NCBI GenBank assembly: GCA_002224055.1
Contig: AZLU01000108.1
Location: 1-64,000, forward strand
Length of the DNA stretch: 64,000 nt
Source: Pezizomycotina sp. ARF18
Lineage: Eukaryota > Ascomycota
Direction of reading: 5' to 3'
Positions 11,308 through 23,606 of the stretch are shown here, in pieces (position 1 is the first letter of the stretch; each line of letters starts with the position of its first letter). The position numbers and the translations under genes are program-made. Below the pieces are notes generated by a model. That model had not been told where the DNA came from. It saw nothing but the letters and a program-made list of their open reading frames with translations, and ran no database searches.

Positions 11308-13070
11308 TTACTCCGCAAAATTAGCTGAGCTTTCGATCCTTAAGCCAAAATTGTTTCCAAACGTCTCTCCTCTCAGTTTCCTAGAGGACCTGATAATCTT
11401 CCTCTTGGATTGTCTAAACATGTTCACGCTGTATCGTAGCCATGTATTCCATTCCGTCCGCTCGTCTCGCGGTAGGATACACGCGTAAATCTCACGGTCA
11501 AGATCACCGCCGCTGTGAAGCTGGCTAGAATATAGGCTCCTCAGCTATAAGCGAAAGCTCAACAATCCTCAGTTCCGGGCATTTAGAGAACCACGGGACG
11601 GAGTTCAAGAAGAAACCATTGCAAAACATGCCCAGAGCTTCAAGGACACTAGCGAGGGCGAACATAGCGGCAATGGTGGAGGAGTTAACGCGGATAGCGC
11701 ATCCATGAACCAGCACGGCCCAAAATATGACGCTCCCCATGAGTCTTTGATGATGGAAGCGTTCGCCCAACTCTCCTCGTCGATGGTAAAGTCAATGTGT
11801 CGTATTACATTTCTTATAATTGGGAATACTTCGTTCCAGAATGTTTTTCCGGCGTTGATCATTCCCTCGAATGGATGATCATGGCCAGGGCCTCCCATAG
11901 GACGGGTAAGCACGGGAAAGGAAAATCGGGATGAGAAAAGTGTATGGTGATGCTCCGCATGTATATTCCCCGCGAGCTTTTCAGGTAGTCGTAGGCAGCG
12001 AGGATATCGCTGTGGTAGTATCGAGATAATCCCGGCACGATGATTGACTCTAGAGAAGAACTGTGGTAGAGAGGTTACGCCAGAATATCACCCTCGCGTT
12101 TCCGACGTAATTAAGGTCAGGCCCTGGAGCGTCTAGTCGGCTATGTGGCGGTATCGTGAAGGTTTTTAGGCGAGATATCTTAGCTAAATTTTCTGGTTTT
12201 TGAGGGAGTCGTACGAAATCTAGATAGAGGCTTGTAAGCCCGAGAACGGTGCCATTCGGTATTTCATCTAATATTTTTTCGAGGCTGATGAATCTATCGA
12301 ATAATATACGGCGTGAGGATCAAAGTAACAGGTGAGGCCTAGATGCTCCAATCCAGGCGAGCGTGAGATTACGCCTGCTATAGGGCCTGCGTAAGCTCCT
12401 AGAACTCGCCGGTGAATGGCGCTCCAGGATGCGCTTTGCCGAAAATTTAATGTCAAGTCCGTAATATTTGAAAAGCCACACAATTCCTTTGCGTGAGTTG
12501 TGATGTATTCAATGACTACTCTAATCGTTTTGGCCCGCAACGTGAGATACCGCTCGCGAATTTGTCAAGATATACCTCCGATCTCCTCAATCGAGGACCG
12601 CCCCCGAAGATACCATGTGCAGGGAAACCTCGCGCAGGTTGGGAAACCTGCATTTGAGAGGCGTGCTTAAGGGATAGTGCGTATATCCGGATCCTGGAAG
12701 CCATTGCGCCCGGCTTGTCGGTCGATCATTGAAATATGCAGAGACTTGACGGCGCTTAGGGTTTATAGCTACTGCAGGATGAAAGGAAATATTGCAGTTC
12801 TTTTACTACCAGTCGGTTATCTGCTTTCGCGTTTTGCGTTTGCAGGTTTATGGAGAGCGGCAGCCATGGGTCCATTTGAACGACATCGCGAGGGTTGGAT
12901 GAACGAGACGTACGCGAACGCGATCGAGGTCTGAGAGCTAGAGAGTAAGATTCATAGTTAGCCGTCTGCACGATAGTAGATAACAGGATCAATTTAACAA
13001 GACTAGTGAAACCTACGATTCCATGGTTCAAAATCTGGTATAATATCTCTGTGGAAGGCGAGAGCATCAT
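11308..13070 (-). CDS. F-box / leucine-rich-like protein, array copy 1 (frameshifted)
   Basis: Starts MMLSPSTEILYQILNHGIV, a minimal F-box at the very N-terminus. A GTAGGT donor (13016) and a CTCTCTAG acceptor (12938), with a GGCTAAC branch point, give a 79-bp intron at the same place as in copy 2. Exon 2 starts LSDLDRVRVRL and continues with RDVVQMDPWLPLSINLQTQN. Leucine-rich pieces follow in shifting frames: FSNITDLTLNF near 12475, LEKILDEIPNGTVLGLTSLY near 12280, ENLAKISRLKTFTIPP near 12190, KTFWNEVFPIIRN near 11835, SPSLVSLKLW near 11640. The end is GLRIESSANFAE with a stop at 11308-11310, matching the end of copy 2. The predicted role is substrate recognition in an SCF ubiquitin ligase. 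This is inferred from the F-box plus leucine-rich architecture only. Confidence 0.65.
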
Positions 13071-13422
13071 GATGAGATTGGTCTACAGTGGTAATTTTGC
13101 GTGATTTCAGATAGTATAAAAATTTAGAATCATAATTAGATACTTATAATCAATAAGTAATACAAGAAAACATGATAGAAACCCAATTTCTAGATACAAC
13201 GTTTCTATAAAGCTTATAGGCTTATTTAAAGTTCTTAGGAAATATAAATTCTCATACGCTGGAACTACGGTAGTTAAGCTTTTTAGGGTTAGAATTAGGT
13301 CTACTTAATACTAAGTTCAGTCTATCGTATACAGTACAGGATTATTTCTATAATGAACTCTAAGATGCAACCTCCCGCTCATTCGTATCTCACCTTAGTC
13401 TCAATTACAATACCGCCGCTAT

Positions 13423-14396
13423 TTAGGTAGAGGCGGTAGTAAGGAGGTTGATCTCGGCGATGCAAGCCCATTGTCCTCGGCCTCCAGCCTCGCTAAGGCC
13501 CTAAGGCGGAAGTAACGAGCGTAAACAGACTTTCCAAAAGTAGCGATCTTTCTCGGTCGTATCATCGACCCAAGTACCGCTAGCCAGCGTGTCCAATCCT
13601 TCCCATCGCTACTGCACTCAACGACATATTCACCGATGTTACCCCTGCTCAAACCTCCGATGCGAGCATATACGAAAGCCCCACAGCGGCAACTTCCTCC
13701 CTTGATCGATCATGAACCAATGCGGACCGCGCACCGAACGTCTTAGGATCCGCCGCGGATCCGATTGATGTTGCTGCGCATCCGTCCACTGGGAACACCA
13801 GATGGTGTCTCGGTTGCCGTCGATAGCATACGTCGGCGGGAATACCGGGTTCGGGTTAACGCTGTCGGCGGAAACTTTCCACGAAGTACGCGGGAGGTAG
13901 TCGAAGTAACCGACGAGATTGATCTCCGCCGCGCTGACGGTGCTTTTAGCGTCGAGTGTGGAGAGGCGGACGTAACGCGTTAGTTGAGGCGTCCAGTACG
14001 CCCTCTGCGTCGCGGCGCCGGATGGGAACATGCCGTGGGCTACGGAGGACCAGTGAGCGCCGTCGGAGCTTATTTCGACTTTGAAGTCGGAGATGGCGCG
14101 GCGGCGGAGGCGACGAGGTAGGTTAGGCCACCGACGACGGTGGGCATTTTCATGTCGATGGCGATTTGGACGCAGCCGCCGGCGTTGGAGGTCCAGGCGG
14201 TGGCCGCGCTGCCGTCGATGATCATGAGCGGGTTGCTGCGGTTTTACCGGGAGTGGTGGTGATGGAGAATTTACTCTATCGAGGGAGACTGGTTTCCGGT
14301 GTCCGGCGGCTCATAGCGGCAGAGCTGATACCAGAAGCCGGCATGGCGGCTGCTTGCGTGCTGCGAGGGCGGCGACGAGAACCGGGCGTAGAACAT
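13423..14396 (-). CDS. Secreted protein with two discoidin (F5/8 type C) domains
   Basis: Start codon at 14396; the N-terminus MFYAR followed by hydrophobic and alanine-rich residues looks like a signal peptide. Module 1 holds AATAWTSNAGGCVQIAIDM, a hydrophobic strand, AISDFKVEISSDGAHWSSVAH and LTRYVRLSTLDAK ending SAAEINLVGYF. Module 2 repeats the plan: TSWKVSADS, YAIDGNRDTIWCSQW, PHWFMIDQGRKLPLWGFR, EYVVECSSDGKDWTRWL, VYARYFRLRALA, and AEINLL before the stop at 13423. The order (Ser-Asp-Gly-x-x-Trp strand, then aromatic-RYFRL, then xAEINL) is diagnostic of discoidin/galactose-binding-like jelly-roll domains, which bind glycans at the cell surface or outside the cell. Three or four apparent frame changes occur. 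There is no catalytic domain, so it is a stand-alone double discoidin protein rather than the module of a glycosidase. Total about 300 residues. Confidence 0.75.
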
Positions 14397-17300
14397 GATT
14401 TCTAGTGTGGTTTTCAATGGGTATATATCAAAAGAGTGAAAGGTAACGAGTGAAATTTTTGAAGACAAAATGAATGAATGATAGCGAGCGAATTATTTGT
14501 AAAGAGAGAGAACGAAGTCAGGGAAGTCTGGAGAATTGAGTGCGATGATGGAGATGACAACTCGAGAGCGAAACCGCTAGAATTTATAGAAGTTCGCATG
14601 TCACGATGCCTATATTAGAAAGACACCGAGACAAGCTTAGAATGCACGCCGATAGTTCTGAGTAATACTTGAGCCGCCCTTGAGCTTTCTACCTTCTACT
14701 GTACAAATGTAGATATTCCACTTTGTCAATTGCTCAAATACCTATACGGATTGCATGTGCGCTTTTAGATATTCTAGAAGATTTGCTTTCGTAGATCATG
14801 CTGGAGCTATTTGCGATATTTGCAGTTGACGCGAGGTTGTACAAGCTGCAGACCCTATGGTCGCTACCAGGACTTTTGGATACTCACGCTTTTGGCCTTT
14901 CCTTTGCGACAAGTCTAGTACCTGGACCAGAAGAAATTTTTGCAAGAAGACGCGATAGATGTCCCAGCATTGCAGTAAACGAGGAACCGGGCGTGTAGTG
15001 TACATTTGCGACCTCATACGGCGAGGATGGATGACTTTTGTTGCCATCTCGAATACTACAGCTTCTTCGTGCTTAACTCTGCGCTCGAAAAGCTCTAAGA
15101 AACTTCAAGAGTATAGCGAGTCATCGAAGATCCTAAATATTAATACCGTAGATACGGAACTCAGGACCCGGTATTTCGAAGAGGCATGATATTTTTCACC
15201 ATGTAAGACATTTTCAGCAACTTGCTTCACAAAGACGTATTTCGCTTTTGTCTGCATACGACTTTTAGAGGCTCAAAATCTTCAACTATTTCATATTCTT
15301 TGCGACTTTGCAGCATCTATGCCCTGTAGGATCGTTCATGAGCGAAGGATGTCTGATAATACTCGTCAGTTATAGCATCTTATAGATATCGCATACTCGA
15401 TCGCAAAAATACCTTCTGTTTCGTGAACATTACATTTTCGTTGTCGCAATTTTGACCTCGTATTCAAGAGCCGCTTGGGAGAGCCGCGTGAAGGAGCCTC
15501 AACAAGACTCTCCCGAAGCCGATGCGCGTATCGAGATTGGATCCGAACTCTCAGCGAGGCGGGTAGACCACTGACATTTTGTCAAAATATTCCAAAGAGG
15601 GTTGCAAGTATTCGCATTGAGAATCTACAGGCAAGAGATACTTCAGTACGAATGGAACATTCGTTCCTGAATTCGAGAGAGGTCGCAGCCATGTCCTTCG
15701 GTTTTAACTTACTTTTTTTTTAATATATGCCACCCTCGTAGAATCGATGATGACAAGCAGGTCCCAATAGTGTCCAAGACCACTAAGAATGCCGGATATC
15801 GTAATACCGTTGAATGGCTATCAGTACAGTACCAGTAAAAAAAAAAAAAAAAACTAAAGACAAACATCGCGTTCACAGAGCAAGCCATCCACGCATTTGG
15901 TAACTTGAAAATTTTTTTTTCACAAAGGTCTTGCTCAAACTCTTCTGACAATTTCTCATCAATTCTTCCTCTGAATGTATTTTGCTAGTGTTTGAAGGAG
16001 CATATCACTAAATTACGGCCACAGTGCTAGCCACCAGAACATCATCGCGGCACGGATGCCATTAAAACGTTAAGATTCGGTTCGTGGCGTCTCCGTCTCA
16101 AGCAGAAGCATACCACCTTATTTTTCATCGTGATTACCAATGATCGCGCAAAAATTGTTCTCGCCACGTAATAGTGTGATTACCCTCCTGGGATCTTCCA
16201 TTCCAAACGCGGACTAGATATGTAGGTATGCCTCACAAATCAAAGACCAACAAAGATCTATCCACAACATAATTACGATATTAGTATGTAGTAGACCGTA
16301 GCATCACCTAGAACTTCTTCAACAAGAAAAAACCAATCCTGGAACACATAGAAGACAACAGCCTAAACACGACGTTTCCATAGGATAAATACTCAGTGTC
16401 TTATACGGGAAACTGTGACTAGTTTTATCCTGCCACCAGATACTAAAACCTCCCCTCTCTTTCACTCAAATCAGAAACCTACCATAGCCGACCGGCAAAG
16501 TCAAAGTCCGTTACCCAGATGTGATCCTCGATCGATATTCCCCCAAATTGACCGGAAATATCGCCGTCGGAAAAAAATACGAGCTAGACAAGCGATATCT
16601 TGTCTTGAAAGATTATTTTCGACTGACGTGATGGCGCATATCCTACCGCGATGTAAAGCTGTATTGAACTCTTATGGCATATGGAGAGCTACAACCATCT
16701 TGAACGCTCTATCACGGCGACCGTTCAAGAATTGACGATAATTAATCATAACAGTCAAAATACATAGCGCAGCCCCTCCACGTTCCACACAATGCTGCAA
16801 TAAACCATCTTGAAAGGATAGTAGTCGGCTGTGGAAAAACATTGATATTTCGATGTGTGCTATTGATTCGGTGGCCCTTGTTGCGTCCCACGCAGGCTAG
16901 CAGACGAACTCGGTCCCCGTTAACACAACAATAACATAAACTCTGTCTCGCTCTGGTTTAGGGCAAAAAGCGTACGGCGCGGAACCCTCCCATACCTTGC
17001 ACTACTCACTTCGTCTACTCCGGTCTGCCCCTTATATCATGAAGTTTTAGCCTTGCGATCTGGAATCACGCGGGGACGCATGCATAACGGGTACGCACAC
17101 ACAAAAACCCTGAAAACCAACATACCCAGCGTGCTTGGTCAATGTTCCAATAATATTTTAATCTGCAATTGCCCGCCATGATAGGGTTGTTGTTAATGGC
17201 CTCCAGACTTGGAAATGGTCCTTCATTATTTCGAAAGGAGACGGAAGTGGAGAAATACACATCCATAAGTAACTTTAACTCCTCACACTTGCATCCCCGT

Positions 17301-20300
17301 CCTATCCGTAAATGAACAATAGCGCTGAGCTTTTCAAAAGCATTGCTCTAACCTCATGATAACCAACGAACTTCTTCCGCGCCGTGGGAGAAGGCGAACG
17401 ATTTGACGCTCATTGCATAGAAATTTCCCTTCTGCTCGATGTCTGGTGGGTTTATTCTCTACAATTTAATCCGCTCTGGATTGTTAATTCGAGTGAGAGG
17501 TCGACACATATTAAACTTAAGAGAGATCGCAAGAACACATACCAGTTTCCTTAGGATTAATGCAGACACTAACGTATGATTGCGCGTTGGTTTCTCGCAA
17601 AGCAATACGTAGTCTGCTCTCAATACAAAAAACCGAGGCGCTGTGGGCCGTATGAACCATGAATCCCGCCCAGGACGCCCGCCGATATCCCACTCAATGG
17701 TGCTAAAATTAGAGATATCGCGAAATTTCTCGCCGAACGATAATGCCTATGTAGAATCAGGAAATGCGGAAGACGATAAATTACAACAAAATTTCCCTTT
17801 GTCGAAGCGCACGACAACTACGATATTTTTGCAACGGACTGATGGAGCTCTGATCAAGAGATATCTTTACATTTAAAAAACTCGATTCACGGATGCGAAC
17901 TCAGTAAATTTTTCGCTTAGAGACCTCCTTTAGCCGTAGTTTAACGTCTTCATTCCATAATGACTTAATTGTCTTCCCTGTCATGAATGATTATAACAAG
18001 GCCTGTAGCTCTGTGGATGATTAGTCCTGGCAATATTTGGACAGTATGACGACCCCTCATAGCAGTCCGGCGAGCGAAACCCCATGCGAGATGGATATCT
18101 CTTCGAAACCGAAGATTTGATATGAAATAGGAATGCATGAAGAGGATATTATGCATCGAGCCCTGAGCGATACGTTCTCTGGTATCTTCTTTGCTTCGAG
18201 CATAAACGCTGTCAATAACAGGCTCGCGTAGACTGTTGTAGACTAACAAAGTTGGAAATGGAAATATTACTCCGCTTGACGTGGAAGCCCGAAGAGCTAT
18301 ATATCGCACTACCTCCGACTTTCGATAATCATCAGTTTCATGAGGAAATACTAACTTTCGTTATAAAAGTTTTAGTCGCCTTGTCCCTGTGAAATATCTG
18401 GCGATAGCAACACCAGCGATTTATAAAGTGCTTTCGCGGCTACCGCAGAAATTATTTACGAATATTCTGGAACGGCAGCGTCTCACAGTGGCTTCGAGAG
18501 TCCCCCGCTCGCTTACTGCCATAGGCAGTTGAGCGTAATTAACTATAGTCACATTACGTAGTATTATTTCTCGATAGAGGTTCCCATTGTCTCGGGCCCA
18601 GTCTCTCTACCGGGGAAAAACCGAGCGCGATGCAGTACACAGGTTCTCACAAATAACGTACAAGCGGTACGAATGAACGAGCTGAATTTGCCCAAGCGCG
18701 ATAAATGCATCTTGATTGGAAAAGTGGAAACAAGGAGGAAAGAGTGGCTCGAGATTCCTTCTACATGCGATGCTGCCAGGCTTATTGGGAGCTAATCACT
18801 GCACGTGATCCCGAGGTCGACGTAGAAGCGAAATTAGTCCATTCCACCCTACTGATACACAACAAATAACAGATATACGAAAACATCACGCCTCCAATAA
18901 GCCAGTATTGCCTTGTATTCACCCTCGCGAAACTATCCAAGGCCATCCGTAAGAGCAAGTATAGGAATTCCGTTTACACAGATCTTTTTTATAAGAAATC
19001 AAAAACACCCGGAGTTACTTGTAAGCTTAATCCTCGATGTAATCATATAAACGCATACTTTACGTGAATCAAGGCGCTCTGCTGCCGGAAACATAAGTCT
19101 TCTGATATCAATGGAGTAAATAAAGCTCAGACCAAAATCGTGTACCGAGCTCTATCGGAGAACCCTAAAAAACGGATGCAGGCATTCAACATAATTGCTG
19201 GTAGGTACGATAATGTCGTCCCTGACCGAAACGATACCAAAAGTCTTTTTGCCTGACTAGGAGACAATTTCCGCAGTACATACTAGGAATTACTGGAATG
19301 ACGTAACAAGCGCCAGCGGTATTTTTTGGTGATCTAGGAACGGTCCATAAAGAGCAAGAGATTCGGATAGCTATTGCGAACTTCAAGAAATCTGGATAGA
19401 GTCTACGGGGAAGACATTCCAATGCGGATATCTTGAGCGTTTGAACAAGGCCTTTTGCATAGTGGCGAAACTTTTACCCAAATGCAACTACGTATCCGAT
19501 CTTGCATGTTTTTGTGCGGGAATAAAGATTTTGAAATATCCTAAGTTAGAAGAACTTGGAAACCCTGAACAAAAGCGCCATAAGTTCCAAAGACATTTAT
19601 GAAGGAATGAGAGGATCGCAGCGTCTGATGAGAATACAGTCGATGAATGGGAACAATTCGCAAGAAGAAAAAGAAATCCTCCCCCCCTCTTTTTGGCCCT
19701 TAAACACAGCGTATAGAGAAAATACCACTGCACCACATTTTCTTGTACTGCGCATTTAGGCGAATCAACAAACAAACATAACGATCATCCACGGGACAGT
19801 TTCTGGCGTCCACATTGGTCAACCTCACATCGATTATGACGGTATCTAATTATTTTCTATTTCTAGCGGCGTAAAATAGAAGGTGCTTGACAATTTGCCG
19901 CTCTCGAAATTTGAGCACATCGCGTGCTAGCGGTCCTCTCATAGACTAAATACAAATACCATTTCCCATCCCGATCCACTTCCGGAAATAATGTGTCCTG
20001 GTGACTGGATCTAGGAGCCCAGGTATACTCAAGCAGTCCCGTTTCTACTTCATATATGCCACGATCAGATCTCCGTCTATGCGGTTATAGACTTGTTTGC
20101 CATACAGTAAGTCGTGAAGATCTCCCTCATAACTCTTTCTAAACGAAAAGCAATTTGATTGCATTTTTTTGGGTAGAGCTACGAAGGGGTGCAACCCATG
20201 CAATCCTTCCTATATCTACTACTTGATTTTATGTCAAGCATGCCGCCTAAAGATACCCTCGCATACACACTCGAGCTATCCCAGTCGTATTGCCCACCTT

Positions 20301-22539
20301 TACGAGCAGTTATGATAATTTGCCAATTGTTATGACTTTTTAGGTATAGCTCTGATATCTAAGGAGGATGGCGGTGAAAACATGGGTATTCAACTGACGA
20401 CGCATATGCCTAAAGCCTATGAATCAGCTTGAGATAATGGCCTTGGTTGGATAGACTTATTAATCTTAGGCAAAAGTGGAGATCTGAAAATGAGGGGTAA
20501 AGCAGTCATAAAAGGAAACTTAGACCCTGCCTTCGAGGTACTAAGAATCCATAATGAATTTATTCTAGAATTTTTTTTATTAGCAGCTAGGATCTAAATA
20601 CTCGCTTTTCCTGGATGCGTGTCACACTCATCCCCTATGCAATATCGAGACAAATTTCATTACTACCTAAGTAATTTGCGAAGAAGATGGACGTAAAGCT
20701 TTCACGAACTTCTGTCTTTCGAAAATGCGCTACCATTAGATACTCCCCAAGCTGGAACAATTGCTGGATAATCTATTGTAGCCCGTAAAACTCCCGAGGG
20801 ATATCTAGTCATGTTCTGCACCGTAGTAGGGCGATAATGTAGAATTAGTCACGGAGAAGTGTCTCTGGTTTTTACGTTACGCAAGTAGCGAATCAACGTT
20901 CATACAGCCTACACCATTGCAAGTACCAAGGATTATCATACGCCGCGCTCGCTGTAGCAGGTCGATACCCAAGCCAAGGCCCTTTATCGCGAAGAACCTG
21001 TTCAATAATCTACATCGAGTGGAGTATTATAAGCCTTTTATTTTTCCTCGGTAAATCTCAACTAATCATAATGAGGAACTCATAGAGCAAGTCCATAGCG
21101 TTCTTGTCAAAGGATCCAAACACTGGCGATATACAGAGTATATCAGCATCCAAAGAAGCCGGCATTCAAGTTATAAAAAAAGAAAGAAAGAAGAAAGAAA
21201 GGCAACGGGTCCTGCAAGTCGCACCATATTTCCTTGAGCACGATATTTGTTGAGGTATCTACCGAAATGCGTAAACCAAACTTCCGCCCGTCACCGCCCA
21301 TAATGACAAAGAACTAAGTAGTGAAGAATACACCGCCTAAATGACGCGAATTCCCGCGATAGAGTTGGAACATCTTTGGCCGCCGCGAATATTCAGCGCA
21401 TCTGGTACACTATCGACTCAAAGAACGAATATACATAAGTGATCGTAGCTTATCCTGATACAGTAGCTTTAAAAGACAAATATCTCGAGCCTATCCGACC
21501 TTCACGCAGTCGTGGGATAGGGAAACCACACGCGCCGAAAATCCCGCATACAAAACTCACCTCGATCGCAATGTGATAATTTACTTCCACTGACACCAAG
21601 TCAACTTCAAGCTAGAGGGGGTCACATAGCTGAAGCCGCTGGGAATAGTCAAAGAGACGTTAAAAGAATGAGGTTATAAGCGTAAAAATATCGCAAACCA
21701 TTACATAAACCACTTCAAAGGAGTATTTCAGCTGGTGTCGAAGACCGGTATATCCATCAGTCCTCATGCGCAAAATGCTGCTATATCCCCTCCAACGCCT
21801 ACTAGGGAAATCGAAAAGGGAAACAAATAATAATACATATCTCAACTACAGATTATCCCTACGTTTCCTCCTTTTTTTTTTCTTCCCCCCCAATTTCCCC
21901 GATGCCCGCTGGGAGCTATTCCAAAAGTTGGCAGGATAAGACTTTCACAATTTGACTGAAGAAGTGCAAGCACAGAAATTGCACTTCTCCGAAGCGAGAG
22001 GGACACTCGCATAGTGTGTTAGAATGAGAGCATTGAAGTAGTATAGTATTCTCAAGTGCGAAAACAAATTGGCTTATAGCATAACCAATAAGAACGGGAA
22101 AAGAAAGCAAAATCCAGGATACTACTCGAAGAAATGAAGCGAAAAAAACCATCGCGATACAAACAAACGGGGGATACCAATCTTATACAAGATTTCTACA
22201 GTTTCACATGCAGGAAAGTGACGGGTCATAGAAACCGCTACGGGGAAATCCCGTATGTATTCAGGTGACATCGATGTTCAACGATGCCTTTATACCCACC
22301 TTCTCCTTGTAATCCGCCGATGTGTTTAAACGATTCACAAGTTACAAGTGTCAGACGTAGCCAACAACGAGACATGGAAATCGAATCTTTTTACACGACA
22401 GAACAGGTGTTGCTCGTATAGTGTTCAGAAAGGCGGGCTCTTGAGCAGTGCATTATTTTTCTAATCCGAGCGAGGAATTGGTTTCATAGCTCAGCCAACC
22501 AGACGAAGATGGCGACGTTGGATACTCGTCGAGAGTGCC

Positions 22540-22621
22540 GGGGGGGGGGGGGGGCGAGGGATCAATGCGATACAATCCTAATAGGGAAAGACTCCGCTGA
22601 TATTAAACTCTTCCCCCCCCC
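22540..22621. repeat. G15 run and C9 run about 60 bp apart
   Basis: An uninterrupted run of 15 G (22540-22554) is followed by a run of 9 C (22613-22621). The two could pair as a stem or, for the G run, form a quadruplex. Runs of this kind are also places where sequence length is often miscalled. Confidence 0.8.
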
Positions 22622-23479
22622 GGAGGAAGAGCTGGAGCTAAACGAAGGAAGGAGAACAAATGATATCTAAGCCGAATGTACTGCGAACCACATATAATAA
22701 TATTCTTTTCGATCCCTCTGCTTAGACGCGAAGCATGATATCAACCGAGCTTTCTTCTACTTGAAGCAAGTCGCAGGATACTATCGGGAAGACTATATCA
22801 ACCACTACCGTAACCCGAGCTGCAGATAAAGGACATGCACGTCGCCATTGCGGAATCGAACGGGAGGGCGTAAGACACTAAAAACTATCACTACCGTTAT
22901 TATTTCTTAACACTTACATCAGCGACGAGCGCGAAAGCGTTACGGTGATATGGATTTCCATCTCCCAAAGGTTCATCGGGTATAGCACGGCAGATTGAAA
23001 GAGGAGGGATAATTAACCGTTTCTTATCCGGATGGGAACGGGTGAGGGTGACGCATAACGAATGATTTATATAGCGCTGGGTGTAGCTATATGTTTCATT
23101 ATAACCTACGTAACGGATTAGATGGTATACCTATCAATTAGATAACGGCTGATCAGAATTGGAGACTGAAGAACAAAAGTGTTTTGGGTTTCGAGGGGTG
23201 GTCGCACATTGAACTAACTACGTGCAAAATGACATTTCTTATGTACATATGGAAGGATGACAACTATGACGATAAGTGAGAAATGGAAGGAGAAAAGGAT
23301 AAGGGGTATTGAGGAAGGAAAAAACTGGAGGGAGTTCTTTAGATACAATGACAAAAATGCCAGCTATGGATTTGGAGAGAGAGATTTGAAACGATTGTTG
23401 TGTTGTTATATTAAGATTCTTTACGTACATAAATGAAGACATCAACGAGTTCGTTCAACAAAACCCGCCTGGATACATC

Positions 23480-23498
23480 AAAAAAAAAAAAAAAAAAA
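23480..23498. repeat. A19 homopolymer
   Basis: An uninterrupted run of 19 A just downstream of the 3' end of the membrane-protein gene at 23.6 kb. It is one of nine A/T runs of at least 14 bases that cluster between 15.8 and 32.4 kb. Confidence 0.85.
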
Positions 23499-23606
23499 GA
23501 CATCAGACAGTTTGCGTGAACAATAAACCCATAGAAAATTACCTTATATAATGCATTAAACCAAAACAAAAAATCAATACCCTTCCCTTATACCACCCCG
23601 CTCCCA

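Larger units (their letters stand above)
14397..23606. other. 9.2-kb gene desert
   Basis: No gene could be supported on either strand. Open frames are short, mostly under 110 codons, without family resemblance, start context or splice-site structure. Simple tracts are A17 at 15837-15853, G15 at 22540-22554 with C9 at 22613-22621, and A19 at 23480-23498. Base composition is close to that of other spacers; I do not see the extreme AT bias expected from strong repeat-induced point mutation. Very old mobile-element remnants cannot be excluded by eye. Confidence 0.5.
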
